Assembly (NCBI GenBank): GCA_940671915.1
Contig: CALNVZ010003434.1
Span: 26,795,027-26,859,026, forward strand
DNA from: Paracentrotus lividus
Lineage: Eukaryota; Echinodermata; Echinoidea; Camarodonta; Echinidae
Length of the DNA: 64,000 bases
Direction of reading: 5' to 3'
Within the stretch, counting starts at the first letter, position 1; every line of letters begins with the position of its first letter. A program made the position numbers and the translations under genes. Below are positions 59,001 to 64,000 of the stretch, piece by piece. The notes under the pieces were generated by a model. That model had not been told where the DNA came from. It saw nothing but the letters and a program-made list of their open reading frames with translations, and did no database searches.

Positions 59001-61647
59001 TAGAAAGCAAAATACAAGATTTGTAATAATAATAATAATGTAGGCTTCTTATATAGTGCTCAGGTCTGTCAGGCATGACGCTTATATGGTGCTTTACACA
59101 CCATTACCCAGGTCATAGTTCAGTGGCCAAGTATATCAGGTACCCATTTACACAAGGGTGGAGTGAAGCAAATGTAGATAAAATGCCTTGCTCAAGGATA
59201 TAAGTGCCGGTGCCATGAATCGAACCCATGACATTTGCATCCCCAGTCAAGTGATACGACCACTAGACTACAACATTTCACATAGTGAGCATTTAGTGCT
59301 TTAGCAAGGCATTTGTCTACATGCTTCTCCCCATACAGGTGTACATGGGTACCAGGTAGGATGCAAAGATCATTGTGGTTTCATCAGCACTGTGCGCACC
59401 TCATTTGATGGTGCCTGGCTATATAAATAAGAAATATTATCATTATTTTGTTTTTAATTTTATTGGGGTATAAACAGAGATCCAGTAAAAATATTGCTTA
59501 CATAGGAAATCAATCACAATTTGACCAGACATTAGGGAGCAAGTTAAATAATTATAATCACGTACCTTAGTATCAATGTTAAATCGACTGAGATCTTTTG
59601 ATTCAGTGGCTCTTCTATCTCCATGTGTGAGAGCTCCCTATGGATTGTAGTGAAAAACATAAAATAAAAGAAATATTGCTTGAAGATGTTGATGATAAAT
59701 GAAAGTGCAACAATACTTTACACTTGCTAGGATGGGTCATCAGTACTAGTCATACTTGAAGAGTAAAAGATAAAGACACAAAATTCATATAATTTTGGGA
59801 CATACATGTATATAAATGTATCACCATATTTATTATTTTAGGTTTGATTTTATAATGCTAGATCCAGATTTAAGCAAGTTTGCTGGGGTTGTAAAAGTTG
59901 GATGATCTTTATTCATGAGCAACCTGATATTTCATAAAATTGCTGTATGATATATGAAGCCTAAAACTGGAACCTACCAAACTCTCTAGTCGCTTAGCAA
60001 CAATGGAAGCAAATCTCTGTTCTCCGGCTAGTTCTGAGATAAGGAAGACATATTCTGGTGCTGTGACTTGATTGGACCGATGGGTTCGACCTAGGAATAA
60101 GAAAAGAAACATTGATATTTTATTGGTCCGAGGAACTGGAAGAAAATCAGTATGGTAAGAGCGCCAAGGTCTGTACGGCACCTATTTCTGCAAAGCGCCC
60201 TTTTATGAAAACAGTCGTACAGCGCGATTAAGTGAAAACAAAACACACAAGTATAAAATGGCAGTTTTATACACAAGGAATATATCGTTGGTTGAGAAAG
60301 AGAAGGTCGTCAACGTAATTTTTGTCATTTTTTATTTCCTCAGAGTGAGAAGGGCGTTAAGTAATTTTCTCGTTCTAAAATTGAAATTGGCCATTATTTC
60401 TATTTTTGGTTTAGATATGTTGTAAAAGATGTATTATTCATTCATCAACCAAACTTTTACTTCTCGTGAGCTCCCGAAAGGTACTAAAAACGTGTTTCAA
60501 ACCCCCCTCAAAAACTTTAAACGCGATTATCTCACAAACGCAAAAACGGGTTAACGCCCTTCTCTTCCTCAACCGACGATAAATTGATGGAAACGTGAGC
60601 CAAAAATATCAGGAATACATAAATGTGTGTAATGTGAATGTTGGCAGATATGAGACAAATTCATTTTTCTAACGTCGGAATGACAAAGACATCTCCTTTT
60701 TCCTAGAAATGTTAAAAGAAATCTTACAACACGACAATATTAATATCTTACCAAATTGTTGTACAGCTCTATCTGCACTCCAAGGCAACTCTAATGTTAT
60801 ATGAACTCTTTTCTTCTGATTAGCTACTCTTCTATCGGCTTGTAATGAGATTCCTGAACTTGCTGCTTCCGAGATAATAGCTACATACTGAAAGCCACAA
60901 ACAGAAATAAACACATACTGTATCATACAGAATTTATACAACATGGTTAATTTTACCAAATTAAATTTTCAATAATTTCCGATGACGGAATTGAGCATTA
61001 CTCTACATCTATTTTTTTTTTTTTTTTAATAAAAGTATTTGAGTTTCTGCAATAGAGGAGCAACAAATGGTAAAGTAACTCAATGGTTTAACTGAAAATA
61101 AAGCTTCACTATCTGAACTCAGTATAGTAATTCATAAATGAGATTCTATCTCACAAATTAAGAACCTTGCAAGGCAAATTGTTTTTTGCATATACATTGT
61201 AAAAAAGGGAACAGAAAAGAGTCAATTTAAAACTCTTCCTCCACTAGGCATATGTCAATCAAAATTGTCAAGCAATAAAAAGGAGATAAAATTCATGTAT
61301 CAAATTGTTTATTTTATGGATTGTGTATGAAAAGCATTTTCACAAGTAATAAATTACTATTTTAATTTCATTTTTACAGGGTGACTCAGTTACCATTCCA
61401 AGGGCCCTCTAAACAGATACAATACCAAATTGGACTATGAACTTAAATCTTTAATTTTGATGCAGAAGATGAGGAAAAGTGAAAAAAAGACATCAGGCAA
61501 CGAAAGTTTAGCCCTTACCTTGTCCCCTTCCATAAAGCGTTTCTTCTCAGTCAGGTTGAGGATCTCAAGTGGAATGTCACATTCACTTCTTGATTCATAC
61601 TGGACACCATTATCATGACTCACAACACGACCTTTACGACCAGTCAT
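36201..61647 (-). CDS. SBNO: Strawberry notch homologue (SBNO), 3' part of gene
   Basis: Twelve exons with GT-AG borders join in frame on the - strand to 482 codons and a stop: 61519-61647, 60752-60887, 59978-60090, 59566-59637, 58901-58994, 58178-58252, 56352-56498, 55650-55738, 54311-54403, 53484-53710, 45678-45868, 36201-36283. The protein matches the C-terminal half of SBNO proteins: MTGRKGRVV start of the segment, [16 protein letters not shown], motif VI in [41 protein letters not shown], and the final [20 protein letters not shown] block. SBNO is a nuclear DExD/H helicase-like co-regulator linked to Notch and other signalling in animals. The protein stops soon after the conserved IPSNCV block, so it lacks the longer tail of vertebrate SBNO1. 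The 5' exons with the ATP-binding domain lie beyond the right edge. The sequence does not settle which SBNO paralogue it is. Confidence 0.93.
39940..40168. mobile_element. MITE, TWA-target family, copy 3 (best preserved)
   Basis: 229 bp flanked by TAA on both sides. The ends GGGTGCTATCTCACTTCGC and the inverted counterpart form arms of about 75 bases that include the GAGACGTCTC, ATAGAAA and GGATAAATAG blocks, so almost the whole element folds on itself. A 3-bp TWA target suggests PIF/Harbinger-type mobilisation. Confidence 0.85.
41614..42049. mobile_element. MITE, TWA-target family, copy 4
   Basis: 436 bp with ends TGGTAGTATCTCACTT and, inverted, AGGTGGTATCTCATG. TTA lies outside both ends. 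It is longer than the other copies, with an unrelated AT-rich centre. The short frames across it are not genes. Confidence 0.65.
43061..43528. repeat. CT-rich polypyrimidine region
   Basis: Long stretches of CTCT, TTCT and T runs on the + strand, ending in CTTTCCCTTTTAG at 43528. Leu/Ser/Phe-rich frames here are artefacts. Confidence 0.85.
43529..43680 (+). CDS. Possible orphan exon antisense to SBNO
   Basis: A 152-bp open segment between a strong acceptor (long pyrimidine tract, CCCTTTTAG) and a donor GTAAGA after 43680. It starts in phase 1 and encodes about 50 residues of balanced composition, including [17 protein letters not shown] and [11 protein letters not shown]. Base composition changes sharply from the pyrimidine tract at the acceptor. 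I do not recognise the peptide, and no partner exon was found on this strand within the intron. It may belong to a nested gene or an old gene fragment, or may be chance. Confidence 0.35.
44405..44567. mobile_element. MITE with ACAAAGGTTTGC ends, copy 1
   Basis: The left block CACAAAGGTTTGCAATCAAT and its inverted counterpart near 44530-44556 bracket about 90 bases. A relative lies at 54050-54215. Not coding. Confidence 0.6.
45678..45868 (-). CDS. SBNO: SBNO exon 11 of the window
   Basis: 191 bp, acceptor CTACTAG, donor GTAAGTT. It encodes residues 392-455 of the 482-residue segment, including [18 protein letters not shown] and the [20 protein letters not shown] block, which match the conserved SBNO C-terminal region (WRGNC..CEIGLR..YYVL in vertebrates). 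Flanked by the two longest introns of the window. Confidence 0.93.
45990..46220 (-). repeat. Single-unit relative of the 7768-8640 element
   Basis: On the - strand it reads ATGCCTCCACC, CGCCGGAGGCAT, then TTTCGGGTTGTC and one unit with TTAAGAACC and AAAGGTCAAGG text, in the same order as the element at 7768. Confidence 0.7.
46772..46933. mobile_element. Small MITE with GTTTCAYCAAGTCGTTCGT ends
   Basis: About 160 bp. Inverted arms of about 35 bases share AAGTCGTTCGTAAA. The flanks on both sides read TCTTTCATGA, which may be a target duplication or part of a larger repeat. Confidence 0.7.
47150..47345 (+). repeat. Dispersed repeat, copy 2
   Basis: Same family as 1430-1650. It is followed by a CAGGGTTAACTTCCC block (about 47385), which also resembles CAGGGTGAAACTTCCC near 3164. 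Confidence 0.6.
47841..48721. mobile_element. piggyBac-like non-autonomous element, TTAA target
   Basis: 881 bp flanked by TTAA on both sides. Ends CCCTAATAAGACTGGGG (left) and, on the other strand, CCCTCAAAAGACTGGGG, both followed by a G run and an ATGATGGC-like block. A TTAA target plus CCC-starting ends is the piggyBac signature. No transposase frame. The interior shares ATTAATTATGCTAATTTATG with the tandem repeat at 62150-63080. Confidence 0.85.
49689..50040. repeat. GA-rich tract
   Basis: Purine-rich (GA)n with GACA variants, hence polypyrimidine on the - strand. The Ser/Leu-rich frames on the - strand are artefacts. It lies within an SBNO intron. Confidence 0.95.
51751..51839. repeat. 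Hairpin with opposed G and C runs
   Basis: The left arm (CGGTTT..ATTCATC then 12 G) pairs with the right arm (a long C run then GATGAATAAACCG) around about 25 bases. A T run follows. The G run could also form a quadruplex. Homopolymer lengths are probably unreliable in the assembly. Confidence 0.75.
52045..52185. repeat. Imperfect palindrome
   Basis: The left block CAATGTACTACGCATG and the mirrored CATGCGTAGTACACTG, with CTATGTGCGCATGTATG inside mirrored as CATACGCGCACATGG. Arms are about 37 bases around a short A-rich loop. The wider repeat may be a MITE. Confidence 0.65.
53484..53710 (-). CDS. SBNO: SBNO exon 10 of the window
   Basis: 227 bp, acceptor CTTCTCAG, donor GTGAGT. It encodes residues 317-391 of the segment, including [10 protein letters not shown] and the QIFKPNIG and HIFW ends that correspond to the vertebrate ILVKEVN, VYRPNTG and HAYW blocks. 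It is less conserved than its neighbours, as expected for this stretch of the family. Confidence 0.92.
54050..54215. mobile_element. MITE with ACAAAGGTTTGC ends, copy 2
   Basis: Starts GGGCCCCTGTAACACAAAGG and ends with the inverted CTTTGACTTAGGGGGCTC. It shares the AAGGTTTGCAATCAATTG block with 44405-44567. Confidence 0.6.
54311..54403 (-). CDS. SBNO: SBNO exon 9 of the window
   Basis: 93 bp, acceptor TTTAAG, donor GTATGT, phase 0 on both sides. It encodes residues 286-316, including [16 protein letters not shown] and EEGFYISQL, matching VERGMSWEEATKIW and DGFYLSLQ of vertebrate SBNO. Partial tandem copies of its 5' half lie just upstream (54425-54547). Confidence 0.93.
54425..54547 (-). 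pseudogene. Two partial tandem copies of SBNO exon 9
   Basis: The 5' half of exon 9 with its acceptor region (54361-54416) recurs at about 54433-54478 and 54493-54547, with substitutions. Each copy keeps the CTTTCTTYCATGA and CTCAGCTCC-type blocks and an ACCTTAAAT or ACCTAAAAA acceptor-like border. Neither copy has a usable donor at the right place. They look like exon debris from local tandem duplication of about 60 bp. Confidence 0.75.
54705..55545. repeat. Repeat element with about four TTGACC-rich units of about 175 bp
   Basis: Units near 54835, 54970, 55125 and 55300 share TTGACCTTTTGACC, ATCATCCTCATCAA and ACCCAAGAATCATTTGTA blocks. The element ends with three GTAACAGACCAACA repeats (55445-55500) and AGGTCTCTGCTAAAC. 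Non-coding. Confidence 0.8.
55650..55738 (-). CDS. SBNO: SBNO exon 8 of the window
   Basis: 89 bp, acceptor TTCCACAG, donor GTAAAC. It encodes residues 256-285 (including [17 protein letters not shown]), a position where vertebrate SBNO has a variable linker before the ERGMSW block. Support comes from borders and phase (1 in, 0 out) more than from similarity. Confidence 0.85.
56352..56498 (-). CDS. SBNO: SBNO exon 7 of the window
   Basis: 147 bp, acceptor CATTCAG, donor GTAAGA. It encodes residues 207-255, including [20 protein letters not shown] and FSDTM, matching the [20 protein letters not shown] block of vertebrate SBNO. Its upstream intron (56499-58177) carries the Penelope-like remnant. 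Confidence 0.95.
56879..57970 (+). mobile_element. Broken Penelope-like retroelement (GIY-YIG end), 5'-truncated
   Basis: On the + strand, short stretches such as [30 protein letters not shown] and [11 protein letters not shown] match the C-terminal GIY-YIG endonuclease domain of Penelope-like elements. After the small insertion at 57237-57550, an Ala/Thr/Asn-rich stretch and [12 protein letters not shown] fit the 3' end of such an ORF. The reverse transcriptase part is missing. The copy is broken at several places and not active. Its outer ends are a perfect 30-bp inverted repeat (56879-56908 and 57941-57970, starting TATGCGAAATGAAG), as known for the partial inverted terminal repeats of this family. 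Confidence 0.75.
57237..57550. mobile_element. MITE nested in the Penelope-like remnant
   Basis: 314 bp with near-perfect 28-bp inverted ends starting AGAGTGGGTAGATAGAGAGA. It splits the retroelement between its endonuclease and 3' tail coding parts, so it inserted later. No coding content. The target duplication is not clear. Confidence 0.8.
58178..58252 (-). CDS. SBNO: SBNO exon 6 of the window
   Basis: 75 bp, acceptor CTTCTAG, donor GTAAAC. It encodes residues 182-206, including [17 protein letters not shown], matching DVRQGLIGVGLINVED in vertebrate SBNO. Phase 1 on both sides. Confidence 0.93.
58901..58994 (-). CDS. SBNO: SBNO exon 5 of the window
   Basis: 94 bp, acceptor CTACCTCAG, donor GTATGT. 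It encodes residues 151-181, including [20 protein letters not shown], matching the YGRNALEIVMKSIVNLDSP block. Confidence 0.95.
59033..59275 (-). mobile_element. tRNA-derived SINE, - orientation
   Basis: On the - strand the 5' end has a tRNA-like promoter: an A-box-like TCTAGTGGTCGT (about 59256-59267) and a B box GGGTTCGATTC (59217-59227). A body with AGCAAGGCATTTTATCTACA text and an ATT-repeat tail ending near 59033 follow. It lies in an SBNO intron in sense orientation. Confidence 0.75.
59300..59445 (+). mobile_element. SINE body copy, + orientation, head-to-head with the previous one
   Basis: TTTAGCAAGGCATTTGTCTACA, TACATGGGTACC and a tail of TATAAATAAGAA then ATT repeats match the body of the SINE at 59033-59275 in opposite orientation. 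The tRNA-like head is missing. Confidence 0.65.
59566..59637 (-). CDS. SBNO: SBNO exon 4 of the window
   Basis: 72 bp (24 codons, phase 0 on both sides), acceptor CCATAG, donor GTACGT. It encodes [13 protein letters not shown] and DLSRFNID, almost identical to vertebrate SBNO. Confidence 0.97.
59978..60090 (-). CDS. SBNO: SBNO exon 3 of the window (motif VI)
   Basis: 113 bp, acceptor TTCCTAG, donor GTAGGT. It completes the helicase motif [13 protein letters not shown] across the exon junction and continues [16 protein letters not shown] and [11 protein letters not shown]. The arginines of GRTHR are the expected ATP-contacting residues of superfamily 2 helicases. Confidence 0.97.
60752..60887 (-). 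CDS. SBNO: SBNO exon 2 of the window
   Basis: 136 bp, acceptor GGCTTTCAG, donor GTAAGA. It encodes [19 protein letters not shown] and [20 protein letters not shown], the conserved second RecA-like domain of the SBNO helicase core. It ends in phase 1 within the Gly of motif VI. Confidence 0.97.
61519..61647 (-). CDS. SBNO: SBNO exon 1 of the window (internal exon of the gene)
   Basis: 129 bp, acceptor TATTAG, donor GTAAGG, phase 0 on both sides. It encodes [26 protein letters not shown] and RFMEGDK, matching the family. The initial Met is internal in SBNO, where it follows ENVAE, so this is not the translation start. The preceding exon was not found before 64000. Confidence 0.95.
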
Positions 61648-61834
61648 CTAATACAAGAAAAAAAAGTCAGACAAGCTTTAGAAGTGTGATGGTGTTATCA
61701 TATCTGCCAACCTTCCACAGCAAACATTAGGAATCTCTCAGATGAAAGTGAATGGATGTAACGACTGGAGTAATAATCGAGATCTGTAAAGCCTTTACAC
61801 TATTTTGTATCTCTATAACATTTATTAATATTGT

Positions 61835-62035
61835 TTTATTTACCCAGGGTAGCAGCTTCAGTTCTTATCAACTGTTCTCCCAGCAGGCCCTGCACAACAT
61901 GCAGACTCCTTGTTAAAAGGCAGCTTCAGGTACCATTGTTTTAAGTCTTTGTTATGACTCGGCCTTGAATCGAACTCACAACCTCCGTTTCATGAAAGGC
62001 TACCTAAACAAGCGCTCTAACCAAGTGAGCTATCA
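61835..62035 (-). mobile_element. tRNA-derived SINE, second family
   Basis: On the - strand the head carries an A-box-like TAGCTCACTTGGTTAGAGC (62013-62031) and a B box GAGTTCGATTC (61967-61977), followed by a body that includes CTGCTGGGAGAACAGTTGA. It looks like a tRNA-derived SINE and not a functional tRNA: no acceptor stem closes it. Confidence 0.75.
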
Positions 62036-62149
62036 ATTCACATATCTTCTCCCGGTTCAGAGATTGATTGTGACATCTCCCTTAAAATTGTACTGGTGCA
62101 TTTTTTTTTTTTTTTTTTCTGTGGGGGGGAGAGGGGCCTAAAAGCCCCC

Positions 62150-63080
62150 CCCCCCCTTCAGATCTCACTTCATTTTCACTATGAAAATCGACACACACGT
62201 CACCCATGACGTAATCTACAGAATGGTAACTTCATTGTTAAAAAATTATTCTAATTCATTTTTAATTAATTAATTATGCTAATTTATGCATGAATTCATA
62301 CTTTTTGCTCTAATATACTAAATATAGCTCCTAGAATGCTAATATTTGGTGTGAATGTTCTTTATAGGATTCCTATCAATTGTACTTGAAAAATAATCCG
62401 GTATCCAAATTGATTTCTTATGTATTTTATTGTTTTTTAAAATTTCTTTTATGTATTTCTGGTCGTGTGTTATAAACTCGCCACCCAAATAGGGTGCTGC
62501 TGTTACGCTTTTTGCTATTTTTCAGCATTAATTTGTCAATATTTTCCAAAGTAAGAATGTTTATGTAACAAATTTGATCTCATTTTAAAAGGCCCCCCTT
62601 CAGATCTCGACCGTTGATAGTGCGATCACTATGAAAATCCCCCCTTCAGATCTCGACCGTTGATAGCGCGATCACTATGAAAATCGACACACACGTCACC
62701 CATGACGTAATCTACAGAATCGTATACTTCATTGTTGAAAAATTATTCTAATTTATTTTTAATTAATTAATTATGCTAATTTATGCATGAATTCATAATT
62801 TTTGCTCTAATATACTAAATATAGCTCCTAGAATGCTAATATTTGGTGTGAATGTTCTTTATAGGATTCCTATCAATTGTACTTGAAAAAAAATCTGGTA
62901 TCCAAATTGATTTCTTATGTATTTTATTGTTTTTTTGAATTTCTTTTATGTATTTCTGGCCGTGTGTTATAAACTCGCCACCCAAATAGGGTGGTGCTGT
63001 TACACTTTTTGCTATTTTTCAGCATTAATTTGTCAATATTTTCCAAAGTAAGAAAGTTTATGTAACAAATCTGATCTTAT
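62150..63080. repeat. Tandem pair of about 480-bp units related to the 47841-48721 element
   Basis: The block from CTTCAGATCTC through GAAAATCGACACACACGTCA, ATTAATTATGCTAATTTATG and a GTGTGTTATAAACTCGCCAC stretch occurs at 62155-62590 and again at 62640-63075, nearly unchanged. A short fragment (62600-62640) is repeated once more at the junction. The middle matches the interior of the TTAA-flanked element at 47841. Confidence 0.85.
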
Positions 63081-63211
63081 TTTGAAGCTATGTTACTGTG
63101 CCACATGTAGCTCCCTGTGAAGTTTCATTGTTCTAGGCAACATTCTGGTGGAGTTACAATGGTTTAAGTTTGGGACAGTTGGGGTGGTGCTGGAAGCGGC
63201 GCCACGTGTAC

Positions 63212-63602
63212 AAAGTCAATGGGAAATTTTACATTTTGAGGTTGATTTGGGGAAAACTAGAATTTCTCTGCCAAATTTTGGCTTATGACTGTGAATGTGG
63301 TACCAAACTGAAGCTTATAAACTGCTTTATACCACGAAATCACTGAACAATAGGTTTGATGTTACAATAGTACCCAGGAAGACTCATCAATCGTTATTTG
63401 ACCTAAAAAGGCAATGCCTCCTGTACAAAGTCATTAGGAATTAGAGATATTGTAGTACCATTGGGAAAACTGCAATATCTCTGCCAAATTTTAGCCTATG
63501 ATAGTGAATTAATAGCACCAAATTGGGGCTTTTAAACTGCTTTATACTATCATATCACTTTAACAATACATGTATGTTTGATGGTGCAACAGTACTTGGC
63601 AG
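63212..63602. repeat. Tandem pair of about 215-bp units
   Basis: Two units (about 63212-63385 and 63425-63602) share TGTACAAAGTCA, GGGAAAACT, TCTCTGCCAAATTTTNGC and AAACTGCTTTATAC blocks in order, with moderate divergence. Confidence 0.75.
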
Positions 63603-64000
63603 GACCCAACCCCCTCATGAATTTGAAAAAAGCTATATTTTCAGGGCTAAATTTCAGATTGTTATATTTTTCATTCTAAAATTGTAAACCATAATGAATT
63701 ATACCTTGTTTGAAAGGTCTTATTATTCTCTACCAGAATATAATAATATTATTAATATTTGGGTGATTATAGATGACTTGACGATAAAAACAATGAAAAA
63801 TTTAAAAAAATCTAAATTTCCTGAATTGTTCCTAATAACTTTTTTATCTTGCACCTGATTTAATTTTTCAATGCAGATTTAGATTCCTTGAGGAATTTCC
63901 TTTCAGAAAATGTATAGTTTTGATATGTTAGGGTGTATACTTTTCGAGATACATGTACAGGTCTTTGAAGCGAAAAAGTGCCATTTGTTGTGAAATTGGC

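Larger units (their letters stand above)
61648..64000 (-). other. SBNO intron reaching the window edge
   Basis: Contains a SINE, a tandem 500-bp repeat and a tandem pair of about 215-bp units. No exon was seen. Confidence 0.7.

Noticed and set aside
61960-62035. Functional tRNA gene on the - strand
   Set aside because: A and B boxes are present, but no acceptor stem closes and a SINE body follows.

Overview
The window looks like about 64 kb of an animal nuclear genome: AT-rich, intron-rich and crowded with short inverted-repeat transposons, microsatellites and minisatellites. The two identifiable genes and the repeat style suggest a marine deuterostome, most likely a sea urchin. That placement is inference, because no species-diagnostic sequence was tested. 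Two runs of N (11189-11213, 26099-26147) mark assembly gaps.

Two genes converge. On the + strand, from about 10.8 to 19.45 kb, lies the 3' part of a non-fibrillar collagen-like gene. It has a Gly-X-Y exon (present twice because of an apparent assembly duplication around the first gap), a short second collagen exon, an exon encoding a clean heptad coiled coil, and a terminal exon encoding a Pro/Gly/Ser-rich tail. On the - strand, from 61647 down to 36201, lies the 3' part of a Strawberry notch (SBNO) gene. Twelve exons join in frame to 482 codons plus stop and carry helicase motif VI (GRTHRSN) and the conserved SBNO C-terminal region. Its 5' part lies beyond the right edge. A possible orphan exon sits on the opposite strand inside the last SBNO intron (43529-43680).

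Layout: 1-9.6 kb, no gene seen, repeats including a 150-bp minisatellite element; 9.6-12.8 kb, duplicated collagen exon segment around gap 1; 12.8-19.45 kb, remaining collagen exons in long introns full of AT, AAT and CT repeats; 19.5-36 kb, intergenic, with many DNA-transposon-like elements including a 1.04-kb foldback element; 36.2-61.65 kb, SBNO exons and introns, with a broken Penelope-like retroelement interrupted by a small inverted-repeat element; 61.65-64 kb, SBNO intron with SINE and tandem repeats.

The two genes share no evident pathway. SBNO is a nuclear DExD/H helicase-like co-regulator, while the collagen-like product is presumably extracellular. I found no convincing new multi-gene system. 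The most unusual items are tandem partial copies of an SBNO exon, an 80-bp repeat array that includes the SBNO stop codon, the foldback element, the nested retroelement, and several MITE families with readable target-site duplications.
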